A stretch of 64,000 nucleotides of DNA from Armatimonadota bacterium (GTDB lineage: Bacteria; Sysuimicrobiota; Sysuimicrobiia; Sysuimicrobiales; Humicultoraceae), in NCBI GenBank assembly GCA_031081715.1, contig JAVHMA010000013.1, forward strand, positions 1 through 64,000, given 5' to 3'. Position 1 is the stretch's first letter. Each line of letters opens with the position of its first letter. Under the pieces are notes generated by a model. It was given only the letters and a program-made list of their open reading frames with translations, made no database searches and was not told where the DNA came from. This document shows positions 8,370 through 17,851 of this stretch, one piece after another. Both the position numbers and the translations under genes were made by a program.

Positions 8370-9736
8370 CCGGGGCACGGCCCGGGGGGTTCGGGTACGT
8401 CACGCCCGAGAATCTGGCGCTGCTCGTCGACCTCTACGAGCTGGCGATGGCCGACAGCTACCTGCGGGGCGGCATGAATGACCGCGCGACCTTCGCGCTG
8501 TTCGTGCGCTCGCTGCCGCCCAACCGGGCGTTCCTGGTGAGCGCGGGCCTGGAGACCGCGCTGGCCGGGCTCGAGGACCTCCGCTTCACCGACGCGACCA
8601 TCGCCTACCTGGCGGGGCTGGGGCTGTTCAGCGACGCGTTCCTGGCGTACCTGCGGGCGTTCCGGTTCACCGGTGACGTGCGCGCGATTCCCGAGGGCGA
8701 GGTGTTCTTCCCGCCCGAGCCGCTGCTCGAGGTCAGCGGCCCGCGGATCGAGGCGCAGATCGTCGAGACGTTCCTGCTCAACACGCTGAACTACCAGGTC
8801 ATGGTGGCGAGCAAGGCCGCGCGCGCCGTGCTGGCGGCGCGCGGCCGCGGGGTGGTGGACTTCTCGCCGCGCCGCGACCACGGCGCGGACGCGGCGCTCA
8901 AGGCGGCGCGGGCCGCCTACCTCGCCGGGTGCACCGGCACCTCGAACGTGCTCGCGGGCCTGCACTACGGCATCCCGGTCGTCGGCACGATGGCGCACTC
9001 CTACGTCATGTCGTTCTCCGACGAGCTCGAGGCGTTCCGGGCGTTCGCGCGCGACTTCCCCACCAACGCGGTGCTGCTCATCGACACCTACGACACCCTC
9101 CAGGGCGCGCGGCACGCGGCGACGGTGGGCCGCGAGATGGCGGCGCGCGGTGCCCGGCTGCGCGGTGTGCGGATTGACAGCGGCGACCTGGCCGCGCACA
9201 GCCGCGCGGTCCGCGCCATCCTGGACGAGGCGGGGTTGCGCGACGCCCGTATCGTCCTCAGCGGCGACCTGAACGAGCACCGCATCGCGGCGCTGCTGGC
9301 GCAGGGCGCCGCCGTCGACGCGTTCGGGGTCGGGACTGAGCTCGGGACCTCGGCGGATGCGCCGAGCATCGGCGGTGTCTACAAACTCGTCGAGGACGAA
9401 AAGGGCTACCGGGTCAAGCTCAGCACCGGGAAGGCCACGCTCCCCGGGCGCAAGCAGGTATGGCGGCAACTGGACGCCGAGGGGCAGCCGGTCGGCGACC
9501 TGCTGGCACTGGCCGACGAGCCCGGGCCGCCGGAGGCGGCGCCGCTGCTGGTCGAGGTGATGCGGCATGGTCGCCGCACCTGGGCGGAGCCGCTGGAGGA
9601 GAGCCGCCGGCGCTGCACCGAGCGGCTGGCGAACCTGCCGGAGGAGCTGCGCCAGCTGGACGACGGCATGGCGTATCACGTGGCGCTCAGCCCGGCACTG
9701 CAGGCGCTGCGCGCGCGCATGACGGACGACGGCTAG
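8366..9736 (+). CDS. pncB: Nicotinate phosphoribosyltransferase
   Basis: A 456-residue type II PRTase-fold enzyme. Landmarks are the N-terminal LALLVDLYELAMADSYL, the active-site region DFSPRRDHGADAA (the histidine here is the usual autophosphorylated residue) and the GVRIDSGDL and GVGTELGTSADAP phosphate-binding loops. It makes nicotinate mononucleotide from nicotinate, PRPP and ATP, the salvage entry to NAD. The start overlaps the corA stop by four bases. It is the last gene of the plus-strand run from 4398. Confidence 0.95.
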   Translation: MTGARPGGFGYVTPENLALLVDLYELAMADSYLRGGMNDRATFALFVRSLPPNRAFLVSAGLETALAGLEDLRFTDATIAYLAGLGLFSDAFLAYLRAFRFTGDVRAIPEGEVFFPPEPLLEVSGPRIEAQIVETFLLNTLNYQVMVASKAARAVLAARGRGVVDFSPRRDHGADAALKAARAAYLAGCTGTSNVLAGLHYGIPVVGTMAHSYVMSFSDELEAFRAFARDFPTNAVLLIDTYDTLQGARHAATVGREMAARGARLRGVRIDSGDLAAHSRAVRAILDEAGLRDARIVLSGDLNEHRIAALLAQGAAVDAFGVGTELGTSADAPSIGGVYKLVEDEKGYRVKLSTGKATLPGRKQVWRQLDAEGQPVGDLLALADEPGPPEAAPLLVEVMRHGRRTWAEPLEESRRRCTERLANLPEELRQLDDGMAYHVALSPALQALRARMTDDG

Positions 9737-9745
9737 CCGCCGCGC

Positions 9746-11098
9746 TCAGGCAACTTCAGCGAACCGCTCGATCAGCCGCGCCATCAGCCCGACCGTCTCC
9801 TCGAAGTCGGCGAGCCGGATGTTCTCGTCGGGCGCGTGCGCGCGGGCGCCCCAGTACGACGTGCCGATGCTGGCGATCGGCGCGCCGATGGCCGCCGCCA
9901 GGTCGTGCATCGGCCCGGTCCCCGCCGACGTCGGCAGCACGACGACCTCGCGGCCGGTCGCCTCGGCCGCCACCCCGCTCACCAACGCGACGAACGGGTC
10001 GTCGAGATCCGTGCGGTGCGCGCGCTCACCGCCCAGCAGCGTCACCGAGACGTCGAGCCCAAAGCGCGCGAAGTGCCGACGCACGAGCTGCGCGATCTCC
10101 TCCGGGTCCTGGTCCGGCACGAGCCGGAAGTCCACCTTCGCCCGCGCCCGACGCGGCAGCACGGTCTTCGAGCCAGGCCCGGTGTACCCGCTCTCGATGC
10201 CGCAGACGGTGCAGGTCGGCGCGTAGAGGAGCTGGCGGTGGGCGTCGAACCCGGTGAGTCCCCCGATGAACCGGTCCACGCCAAGCTGGCGCTTGAGTTC
10301 TTCCTCGTCGAAGGGGAGCCGCCGCGTGGCCTCCAGCTCGCGGGGGCCGGGCTCGCGCACGCGGTCGTAGAATCCGTCCACCAGCACGCGCCCGGTGGTC
10401 GGGTCTTTCAGCGACGCGAGCGCCCATGCCATGCGCGTGCCGGCGCCGTCCACGATGGCGCCCAGCGAGGAGTGCAGATCGCGGCTCGTGGCGTGCACCT
10501 CCAGGTCGAGGTAGCAGATGCCCTTGACCCCGAGCGTGACTTGGAGGCGCTCCCTGACGTCGCGCTGGCCGAACTCCCAGATGCAGCCCTCGGCGCGCAG
10601 CGCCGCGGCGTGCCGCCGGACGTAGGCGCCGAAGTGCACCGATCCGATCTCCTCCTCGCCCTCCACCAGGAACACGACGCGGCACGGCAGCCGGCCCCGG
10701 GCGGCCTGCACCGCGCGCACCGCGGCGAGCCGCGAGACCAGGTCGCCCTTGTTGTCGCCGACCCCGCGGCCGAACAGCCGGCCGTCGCGTACCGTCGGCT
10801 CGAACGGCGGCGACGTCCACTCGTGGAGCGGATCGGGTGGCTGGACGTCGTAGTGGTCGTAGAAGAGCAGCGTGCGCCCGCTCTCGCCCGCGAACTCCGC
10901 GATCACGAGCGGCGCGGCACCGGGCAGCGTGTGCACGGCCACGCGGGCGCCGGCCTCCTCGAAGAGACGCCCCACGAGCGCCGCGCACTCCCCGATCCCC
11001 TCCCCGGTCGCCGCGACGCTCGGCTGGCGCGCGAGCCGGCGCAACGTCTCCAGCGCGGGCGCGGTCTGTGCTCGGGCGTGGTCGGCGAGCGTGGCCAT
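9746..11098 (-). CDS. M20 family metallopeptidase / N-acyl-amino-acid hydrolase (copy 1)
   Basis: A 450-residue M20 dizinc hydrolase. The first metal-binding motif is FYDHYDVQPPDP; the second is GRGVGDNKGD with the bridging Asp; the catalytic acid pair is EGEEEIGS. A lid domain spans about residues 200-325 and a late His lies in the final segment. M20 enzymes cleave dipeptides or N-acyl/N-succinyl amino acids. It is a tandem paralogue of the adjacent upstream gene (shared GRGV-x-DNKGDLVSRLAA, same length), 28 bp apart, and both face the GNAT-racemase pair. A role in removing the acyl group from N-acyl-L-amino acids is an inference from that context. Confidence 0.9.
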   Translation of the reverse strand: MATLADHARAQTAPALETLRRLARQPSVAATGEGIGECAALVGRLFEEAGARVAVHTLPGAAPLVIAEFAGESGRTLLFYDHYDVQPPDPLHEWTSPPFEPTVRDGRLFGRGVGDNKGDLVSRLAAVRAVQAARGRLPCRVVFLVEGEEEIGSVHFGAYVRRHAAALRAEGCIWEFGQRDVRERLQVTLGVKGICYLDLEVHATSRDLHSSLGAIVDGAGTRMAWALASLKDPTTGRVLVDGFYDRVREPGPRELEATRRLPFDEEELKRQLGVDRFIGGLTGFDAHRQLLYAPTCTVCGIESGYTGPGSKTVLPRRARAKVDFRLVPDQDPEEIAQLVRRHFARFGLDVSVTLLGGERAHRTDLDDPFVALVSGVAAEATGREVVVLPTSAGTGPMHDLAAAIGAPIASIGTSYWGARAHAPDENIRLADFEETVGLMARLIERFAEVA

Positions 11099-11126
11099 CG
11101 ATCTCCCGGCGGTGTGGCTCGAACCG

Positions 11127-12476
11127 CTAGCGGGCGAACCGGTCCAGCAGGTGCGCCAGCATGACGACGGTCTCCTGGAAGTCCGCCAGCCGGATGTGCT
11201 CGTCGGGCGCGTGCGCGTTGCATCCCCAGTACCCGGCGCCCAGGCTGAGGATGGGCAGGCCGAGCGGTCCCCCGAGGTCGTGCATCGGCCCGGTCCCCGG
11301 CGAGGTAGGCATGAGCACCAGCTCGCGGCCGGTGGCCTCGCGCACCGCGTCCATCACCAGGCGCACGAACGGGTCGCGCAGGTCGGTCTGGAACGCGCGC
11401 TCACCGCCGAAGAGCCGCAGCGTGTAGCCGCGCAGCCCTGTGCGGTCGAGGTGCGCGCGCAGCCGCCCGACGATCTCCTCCGGATCCTGGTCGGGCACCA
11501 ACCGGAAGTCGATCTTGGCACGGGCCCGCCGCGGCAGGACGGTCTTCATGCCCGCGCCGGTGTAGCCCGCGTCGATGCCGCAGATCGTGCAGGTCGGCTC
11601 GAAGAGATAGGCACGGACCGCGGCGCGACCGCTCCGCCCCTCGATGAGGCGGTCGGTACCCGCCTGCAGCCGGAGCTGCGCGTCGTCGAGCGGCGCCCGG
11701 TCGGCGGCTTCGAGCGCCTCGGGCCGCGGGGGCCGCACCGCGTCGTAGAAGCCGGGGATCAGGATGCGGCCGTCGGCGCCGCGCAGACCGGCCAGCGCCC
11801 AGATGAGCCGCGTCGCCGCGCCGTCCACCAGCGCGCCCCACATCGAGTGGAGGTCCCGCGCGGTCGCCTCCACCTCGAGCTCCACGTAGCAGATGCCCTT
11901 CACCCCGGCGATCACGTGCAGGCGCTCGTGCGGGTCGCGCTCGCCGTACTCCCAGACGCAGCCGCCCGCGCGCAGCCGGTCGGTCGCCGCGCGCACGTAG
12001 CCGCCAAAGTGGACGGAGCCCACCTCCTCCTCGCCCTCGACGAGGAAGAGCGCGCGGCACGGCAGGCCGCCGGCGGTCTCGCGCAGCGCCCGCAGGGCCG
12101 CGAGCCGGCTCACCAGGTCGCCCTTGTTGTCGGCGACCCCGCGGCCGTAGAGGCGGCCGTCGCGCGCGGTCAGCTCGAACGGCGGGACGGTCCACTCCCA
12201 CAGCGGCTCCGGGGGCTGGACGTCGTAGTGGTTGTAGAACAGCAGCGTCCGGTCGCTGCGGCCGGGGAACTCCGCGAGCAGCGCGGGCGGCGCGCCGTCC
12301 AGGCGCAGCCGCTCGACGCGCGCGGCCCCCGCCTGGCGGAACTGCGTCTCGACCTCGGAGGCGGTCTCCTCGAGGCCGCGGCCCTGCGCGGCGACGCTCG
12401 GGTGCCGGACCAGCCGGTCGAGGAGCGCCAGGTGCTCGGCGAGGTGGGCGGCGACGTGCGCCCGAATGGACTCCAT
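11127..12476 (-). CDS. M20 family metallopeptidase / N-acyl-amino-acid hydrolase (copy 2)
   Basis: A 449-residue paralogue of the gene that follows it on the minus strand. It shares FYNHYDVQPPEP, GRGVADNKGDLVSRLAA, EGEEEVGSVHFGGY and the C-terminal DLGGPLGLP...HAPDEHIRL block. I chose ATG 12476 because the protein then matches the paralogue end to end; upstream extension reads as low-complexity shadow sequence. It is divergent from the GNAT gene across 67 bp. The tandem pair looks like a recent-to-moderate duplication that may have split substrate specificity. Confidence 0.9.
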   Translation of the reverse strand: MESIRAHVAAHLAEHLALLDRLVRHPSVAAQGRGLEETASEVETQFRQAGAARVERLRLDGAPPALLAEFPGRSDRTLLFYNHYDVQPPEPLWEWTVPPFELTARDGRLYGRGVADNKGDLVSRLAALRALRETAGGLPCRALFLVEGEEEVGSVHFGGYVRAATDRLRAGGCVWEYGERDPHERLHVIAGVKGICYVELEVEATARDLHSMWGALVDGAATRLIWALAGLRGADGRILIPGFYDAVRPPRPEALEAADRAPLDDAQLRLQAGTDRLIEGRSGRAAVRAYLFEPTCTICGIDAGYTGAGMKTVLPRRARAKIDFRLVPDQDPEEIVGRLRAHLDRTGLRGYTLRLFGGERAFQTDLRDPFVRLVMDAVREATGRELVLMPTSPGTGPMHDLGGPLGLPILSLGAGYWGCNAHAPDEHIRLADFQETVVMLAHLLDRFAR

Positions 12477-12543
12477 GAGGAACGACCAAGAGTTCTCCCT
12501 CGCCGCGTCGAACCCTCCCCCAGTCCAGGGTGGAGACTTGAGT

Positions 12544-13377
12544 GTGCCAGAGGTCGAAATCCGCACGGTCACCGACATCGAGACCCTGCGGCGCGTCGAG
12601 GTGCTCCAGATGGAGATCTGGGGCATGCCGCCGCGCGAGGTCGTGCCCGCGCACCAGCTCAAGGCGGCCACCGGCGCTGGCGGCGCGGTCATCGTGGCCG
12701 TGGACGCAGCCGGCGATCTCGTCGGGTTCTGCTACGGCTTCGCGGGCTGGCGCCAGCGCCGGCCGCTGTTCTATTCGCACATGGCCGGGGTGCGCGGCGG
12801 CCGGCAGCTCCAGGACATCGGGTTCGCGCTCAAGCGGGCGCAACGGGAGGCCGCGCTCGCGATGGGCTACGACCACGCGGTCTGGACCTACGACCCGCTC
12901 CAGAGCGTGAACGCGCGCTTCAACCTGCACAAGCTCGGCGCCACCGCCCGGCGCTACTACCGCAACTACTACGGCGAGATGCCCGACGAGCTGAACCAGG
13001 GCACGGACAGCGACCGGATCGAGGTGGACTGGGCGCTTCGCTCGCGCCGGGTGGAGGCGGCCGTCGGCGGCCGGCCGGCGGAGCGCGACTGGCAGGAGGC
13101 GCCGCGCGTGCTCGAGGCCCTGCCGTGGACCGAGGGCCCGGCGCCGAGCGACCCGGTCCTCCATGCCGGTGCGCCCACGGTCCGCATCGAGATCCCCACC
13201 GACTTCCCGCAGATCCGGCAGCGCGATCGCGGCCTGGCCCGCGCCTGGCGCGTCGCCACGCGGGAGGCGTTTCAGACCTACTTCGGCCGCGGGTACACCG
13301 CGGTGGACTTCGCGCTGACCCGCGGCGAGCGGCTGCGCGGCGACTACGTGCTGAGCAGGGAGCCCCATGAGGATTGA
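12544..13377 (+). CDS. GNAT-superfamily acyltransferase (COG3375-like), candidate N-acyl/N-succinyltransferase
   Basis: A 277-residue protein whose first 160 residues form a GNAT fold (VEVLQMEIWG near residue 20; SHMAGVRGGRQLQDIGFALK, containing a degenerate acyl-CoA loop, near 80-100; then VWTYDPLQSVNARFNLHKLG). The C-terminal extension of about 100 residues ends GRGYTAVDF. Starts at GTG 12544 behind GGTGGAG. The racemase gene begins 11 bp before its stop, so the two are coupled. In known N-succinylamino-acid racemase operons the GNAT partner succinylates D-amino acids; that role is inferred here. Confidence 0.8.
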   Translation: MPEVEIRTVTDIETLRRVEVLQMEIWGMPPREVVPAHQLKAATGAGGAVIVAVDAAGDLVGFCYGFAGWRQRRPLFYSHMAGVRGGRQLQDIGFALKRAQREAALAMGYDHAVWTYDPLQSVNARFNLHKLGATARRYYRNYYGEMPDELNQGTDSDRIEVDWALRSRRVEAAVGGRPAERDWQEAPRVLEALPWTEGPAPSDPVLHAGAPTVRIEIPTDFPQIRQRDRGLARAWRVATREAFQTYFGRGYTAVDFALTRGERLRGDYVLSREPHED

Positions 13378-14476
13378 CGCCGTCGAGCTGCGCGAGGTCC
13401 AACTCCCCTACCGCGCGCCCTTCGAGACCTCGTTCGGACGCGAGGACACCAAGGCGTGCCTGCTCGTCCGGGTGCAGGCAGACGGGGTGGAGGGCTGGGG
13501 CGAGGTCCCCGCGGGCCGCGCCCCGCTCTACAACGAGGAGACCGACGACACCGCGTGGCTCGTGCTGGAGCAGTTCCTGATCCCGCCGCTGCTGGGCAAG
13601 CCGGCGCCGCGGCCGGAAGAGTTCGCGCGGCGGGTAGCGCACATCCGCCGGCACCACATGGCGAAAGCCGGCCTGGAAGCGGCGCTGTGGGACCTCCACG
13701 CCCGGCGCGAAGGACGGTCGCTGGCGCAGGCCCTGGGCGGGGAACGTCCGGTGGTCCCTGTCGGCGTCAGCCAGGGAATCGAGGCGACGATCGAGGAGCT
13801 GCTGGAGCGCATCGGCGGCTACCTGGCCCAGGGCTACCGGCGCATCAAGATCAAGATCAAGCCCGGCTGGGACATCGAGCCGGTCCAGCGCATCCGCGAG
13901 CGGTTCGGCGACATCCTGCTCCAGGTGGACGCCAACTCCGCCTACGATCTCGACGCGGCCGGGGTGTTCCGCGCGCTCGACGGCTACGGCCTGCTGCTGA
14001 TCGAGCAGCCTCTGGCCGAGGACGACCTGGTGGACCACGCGGCGCTGCAGGCGCAGCTCCGCACACCGATCTGCCTGGACGAGTCGATCGTGCACGCGCG
14101 CGCCGCTCGGGCTGCGCTGCGCCTGGGCGCCTGCCGCATCGTGAACATCAAGCAAGCGCGCGTGGGTGGGCTGAGCGAGGCGGTGGCCCTCCACGACCTG
14201 TGCCGCGCGCAGGGGGTGCCGGTCTGGTGCGGCGGCATGCTCGAGACCGGTATCGGCCGTGCGGCGAACCTGGCGCTGGCCTCGCTACCCAACTTCACGC
14301 TGCCGCACGACCTGTCGGCGAGCGACCGCTACTTCCGGGAGGATCTGATCGACCCACCAGTCGTCCTGAACCCCGACGGCACGATCAGCGTCCCCAAAGA
14401 GCCCGGGCTGGGCGTGCGCATCGTGATGGAGCGGGTCGAGCGCGCCACGGTCCGCCACGCCCGGTTCCCCGCGTAG
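13367..14476 (+). CDS. N-acylamino-acid racemase / o-succinylbenzoate synthase family (enolase superfamily, MenC-like)
   Basis: A 369-residue MLE-subgroup enolase. An N-terminal capping domain is followed by the barrel with RIKIKIKPG (KxK catalytic lysines), metal ligands in QVDANSAY, LIEQPL and CLDESI, the opposing lysine in VNIKQARVGG, and GGMLETGIGR near the end. This is the OSBS/NSAR family. No other menaquinone gene is visible in the window and the direct partners are a GNAT and M20 hydrolases, so racemisation of N-acyl (N-succinyl) amino acids is more likely than menaquinone synthesis. Overlaps the GNAT gene by 11 bp. Confidence 0.88.
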   Translation: MRIDAVELREVQLPYRAPFETSFGREDTKACLLVRVQADGVEGWGEVPAGRAPLYNEETDDTAWLVLEQFLIPPLLGKPAPRPEEFARRVAHIRRHHMAKAGLEAALWDLHARREGRSLAQALGGERPVVPVGVSQGIEATIEELLERIGGYLAQGYRRIKIKIKPGWDIEPVQRIRERFGDILLQVDANSAYDLDAAGVFRALDGYGLLLIEQPLAEDDLVDHAALQAQLRTPICLDESIVHARAARAALRLGACRIVNIKQARVGGLSEAVALHDLCRAQGVPVWCGGMLETGIGRAANLALASLPNFTLPHDLSASDRYFREDLIDPPVVLNPDGTISVPKEPGLGVRIVMERVERATVRHARFPA

Positions 14477-14535
14477 CCCGGTTCACGCCCTCCCCGGGTC
14501 GCGCCCCGCGGTGTCAGAGGGCGGGCGGCGGTACC

Positions 14536-15087
14536 TCAGTCGCCGAGCGCGGGCGGAGGAGCAGGGGGCACGACGGGCGGTGGGACACCGGGGCGGCGGC
14601 GGAGACCGGGGTCGCTACTCCCCCTGAAGATGGCGATGGCCTGGATGAGCGATCCGGTCGGGGCGTAGACGACGCGAAAACCGATTCCCTCGCCACGGTA
14701 GACGAACCAATCGGCGCGCGTGCCCGGGAGGTTGCTCGGCACCACCAGCTCGGGTTCACCGTGGACCCACCAGATGCGCGACCCGTCCAGACCGACCGTG
14801 AGGCCCTCGGCGGTCTGGTAGGCGACACCGCAGTTGGTCTCCAGGCGCGCCGCCCGGTCCTCGGCGAAGGCGACCGCGATCTCGCAGGGCAGCCGGCCCG
14901 AGGCACCGCGCACCTCGGCCGCTGACATGCCGAGGCGCAACGGACCGATCGCCTCACCTGGCACGATGAGCGCCACGCCCGCGGGCTGCGCGCGCAGCGC
15001 GCCTGCGGCGGCCAGCCCCACCGCGAGCGAGAGCAGCCAGACGGCGCGCCGGCCGGCATGATCGCCGGCGCGTGGTGTCGCGCGCAT
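14536..15087 (-). CDS. Secreted hypothetical protein
   Basis: A 183-residue protein with a positively charged N-terminus, a hydrophobic stretch VWLLSLAVGLAAAGALRA and a likely signal-peptidase site near residue 32. The mature part contains the phrase GPLRLGMSAAEVRGA, common in small exported proteins with an SmpA/BamE-like or DUF-type turn, two cysteines that could form a disulfide, and a Pro-rich tail. Starts at ATG 15087 behind GTGGAGGGG. It lies 71 bp downstream of the UPF0182 gene on the same strand. Function unknown. Confidence 0.7.
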   Translation of the reverse strand: MRATPRAGDHAGRRAVWLLSLAVGLAAAGALRAQPAGVALIVPGEAIGPLRLGMSAAEVRGASGRLPCEIAVAFAEDRAARLETNCGVAYQTAEGLTVGLDGSRIWWVHGEPELVVPSNLPGTRADWFVYRGEGIGFRVVYAPTGSLIQAIAIFRGSSDPGLRRRPGVPPPVVPPAPPPALGD

Positions 15088-15158
15088 CGTCCCCTCCACG
15101 TGGGACCCTGCCCGCGGATTGGCCACGGGCCACCCGTTTCCTGCCGGGGGCGACTGTT

Positions 15159-17840
15159 CTAGCGCGGTCGGGTGAGCGCGTCGAGCCGCTCCAGCACTGG
15201 CCCCAACCGCGCCATCTCCTGGCTGTAGCCGGCCAGGTCCCCGGCGCGCAGCCGCTCCTGCGCGGCGCGGTAGATCGCCAGGGCCTGCGCGGTGAGCGCG
15301 CGCAGGTCGCCCTCGGGCGGCGCGGCCGGGGGAGCGGGCCCGGGCGGCCGCGGGCCGCCGAGTAGCCCGGCCAGCGCCGCCTCGAGCGTGGGCGCCATGA
15401 CCACCGCGGCACCGTCCGCGACGATCACGCGCTTGAGCTCCGGAAGCTGGCTGCGCTCGGCCTGCAGGAACAGCGGTTCCACGTAGAGCAGCCCGTCCTC
15501 GATGGGGATGACCAGCAGGTTGCCCCGGATCACCTGCGAGCCCTGCTGGTTCCACAGCGTGAGCTGCTGCGAGATGAGGGGATCTTGGTTGATGCGGGCC
15601 TCGATCTGCATCGGCCCGAAGACGATGCGCGCCTTGGGGAACCGGTAGGCGATCAGCTCGCCGTAGTGCGGCGGGTCGTTGCGCGCGGCCATCCAGGCGA
15701 TCATGTTGTCGCGGCCGGCCGGCGAAAACGGCAGGATGAGCACGAACTCGGGCGCCGACCCCTCGGCGAGCGCCATGGTCACGTAGTAGGGCTCCACACG
15801 CACGGTCTCGTTCCCGAACACCTCGCTGGGGATTTGCCAGGCGTCCTCCCGGTTGTAGAAGACCTGCGGGTCGCGCATGTGGAACGTGGCGTAGACCTGC
15901 GCCTGCAGCTCGAAGAGGTCCACGGGGTAGCGCAGGTGCGCGGCGACCGCCGCGGGCATCTCGGCGACGGGTCGGAACAGGGTCGGGAAGACACGCGCGA
16001 AGGTGCGGGCGATCGGATCCTCGGGCACCATCAGGTAGAACGTCAGCCGTCCCTCGTAGGCGTCGATGACGACCTTCACGCTGTTGCGGATGTAGTTCAC
16101 GTCGCCATAGCGCGTCGCATACGGGTAGCGGTCGGTCGTGGTGTAGGCGTCGAGAATCCAGACCAGCCGGCCGTCGGCCAGCACCAGGTAGGGGTCGCGG
16201 TCGTAGCGGAGGAACGGGGCGATCTGCCGGGCGCGGGCGACGATCTGCCGGCGGAAGAGCAGTCGGCTCTGCGGCCCGATGTCGCGGGAGAGCGCCAGCC
16301 GCACGTCGCCGAACCGGTAGGCCATCGCCAGGCGCGCCAGGGCGCTCATGCGGATCCCGCCGCGCCCCCGGTAGTGCGCGTAGACGTTGTCGTCGCCCCG
16401 CGGGTAGTCGAGCTCGGGCACGGCGGTGTTGACAACCACGTAGTTCGTGGTCAGCTCGCCGAAGTAGATCTCCGGCCGGTCCAGGCGCAGCGGCACCGAC
16501 GCCGCGGGCGGGATGTCCTTGATGAAGAACTCCGGCATGCCTTCCGCGGTGAGGCGGTTCACCGGCATCATGACCAGGCCGTAGCCGTGGGTGTAGACCA
16601 GGTGCTCGTTCACCCAGGTACGGGCCGCCGCCGGCAGCCGGGCCACCGAGAGCTCGCGCGCGGCGAGCATGACCTGTCGCTGCCGGCCGGCGATCGTGTA
16701 GCGGTCCACGTCCACGTCGGCGAAGGTGTAGTAGGGCCGTAGGGTCTGAATCTGGCCGAGCGTGCGCAGCATCGGCCGGTAGTCCCACAGCCGCACGTTG
16801 TCGATCGTGGCCTGCTGCCGAACGACCGCGCGGGGATCGAGCGCGGTCGCCGGGAACTCGCGCTCGCGCACGCGGTCGACCCCGAAGCCGGCGCGCGTCG
16901 CGGCGATCGCCCGCGCGATGTACGGCGTCTCCGCGGTGAGCTCGTTGGGCCGTACACGGAGCGCCTGGATGGCGGCCGGATAGGCCACCAGGCCCGCGGC
17001 CCAGGCCGCGGCCGCCAGGGCCAGCGTGGCGATCGCAGGCCGGACGGTCCGGAGCCGGACGTTGGCGATCAGCAGCAGCCCGCACGCGGCGAACAGCCCG
17101 GTCAGCAGCCGCAGCGCGGGCAGCACCGCGTGGACGTCCGTAAACGAGGCACCGAAGACCGGGCCGCGCGTCGAGTAGACCAGCTCGAAGCCGTCGAGCC
17201 AGAACCCGGCCGCCCGCGCGAGCACCGCGGCGCCCGCGAGCAGCGAGAGGTGCGCGCGCGCGCGCCCGAACCCGCCGCCCCAGCCCGCAAGCGCCCCCCG
17301 GCCGTAGGCCAGGGTGTACCCGACGGCGACGGCGAGCGCGATCGCGACAAGCCAGCCGAACAGTGCGTCGGCCAGGTACCGGTAGACCGGCAGCCGGAAC
17401 ACGTAGAACCCGGCGTCGCGGCCGAAGAGCGGGTCGGCCTGGCCGAACGGCGTCGCATGCACGAACTGCTGGAGCATCACCCAGTGCCGGGAGGCGGCCG
17501 CCCCGCCGAGCAGCGCCGGGACCGCGGCCGCCGCGGCGAGCCAGCGGGCGGGCGGACCGCCGCGCGGCGCCAGCCGGTAGACCCCGCGCCGGCGGGTCAT
17601 GTCGAGCACTCGCGCCGGGACCGCGGTCGCGGGCAGCCTCAGGTTGAGATAGAGCAGCAGCCACAGGACCGTGGCCGCGACCGCGCCGATCGCCAGCCGC
17701 GACAGCAACGGCACCCAGAACACCCGCGTGTAGCCGACCTCGAGGAACCAGAGCCACTCGGTGTACCAGGTGGACGCCACAGGCGCGGCCACGAGGAGCA
17801 GGCCGAGGATGATCCACAGGAACAGCCGGCGTCGGTGCAT
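15159..17840 (-). CDS. UPF0182 family membrane protein
   Basis: An 893-residue protein with about seven hydrophobic helices in the first 330 residues and a large soluble region after them. It carries UPF0182 (COG1615) hallmarks: WYTEWLWFLEVGYTRVFW near the N-terminus, a long extracytoplasmic domain with TYVNEHL-type and YGDVNYIRNSVKVVIDAYEG segments, and PFSPAGRDNMIAWMAARND. The C-terminal 60 residues are Pro/Ala-rich. The function of the family is not established. I chose ATG 17840 because upstream sequence would run into the divergent MIP18-type gene. Confidence 0.9.
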   Translation of the reverse strand: MHRRRLFLWIILGLLLVAAPVASTWYTEWLWFLEVGYTRVFWVPLLSRLAIGAVAATVLWLLLYLNLRLPATAVPARVLDMTRRRGVYRLAPRGGPPARWLAAAAAVPALLGGAAASRHWVMLQQFVHATPFGQADPLFGRDAGFYVFRLPVYRYLADALFGWLVAIALAVAVGYTLAYGRGALAGWGGGFGRARAHLSLLAGAAVLARAAGFWLDGFELVYSTRGPVFGASFTDVHAVLPALRLLTGLFAACGLLLIANVRLRTVRPAIATLALAAAAWAAGLVAYPAAIQALRVRPNELTAETPYIARAIAATRAGFGVDRVREREFPATALDPRAVVRQQATIDNVRLWDYRPMLRTLGQIQTLRPYYTFADVDVDRYTIAGRQRQVMLAARELSVARLPAAARTWVNEHLVYTHGYGLVMMPVNRLTAEGMPEFFIKDIPPAASVPLRLDRPEIYFGELTTNYVVVNTAVPELDYPRGDDNVYAHYRGRGGIRMSALARLAMAYRFGDVRLALSRDIGPQSRLLFRRQIVARARQIAPFLRYDRDPYLVLADGRLVWILDAYTTTDRYPYATRYGDVNYIRNSVKVVIDAYEGRLTFYLMVPEDPIARTFARVFPTLFRPVAEMPAAVAAHLRYPVDLFELQAQVYATFHMRDPQVFYNREDAWQIPSEVFGNETVRVEPYYVTMALAEGSAPEFVLILPFSPAGRDNMIAWMAARNDPPHYGELIAYRFPKARIVFGPMQIEARINQDPLISQQLTLWNQQGSQVIRGNLLVIPIEDGLLYVEPLFLQAERSQLPELKRVIVADGAAVVMAPTLEAALAGLLGGPRPPGPAPPAAPPEGDLRALTAQALAIYRAAQERLRAGDLAGYSQEMARLGPVLERLDALTRPR

Positions 17841-17851
17841 CGTCGGTGTGT

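Noticed and set aside
14536-17817. A 1093-codon minus-strand frame spanning two genes
   Set aside because: Only its last 183 codons are a real gene; the rest is the wrong frame of the UPF0182 gene, which has clear family motifs.
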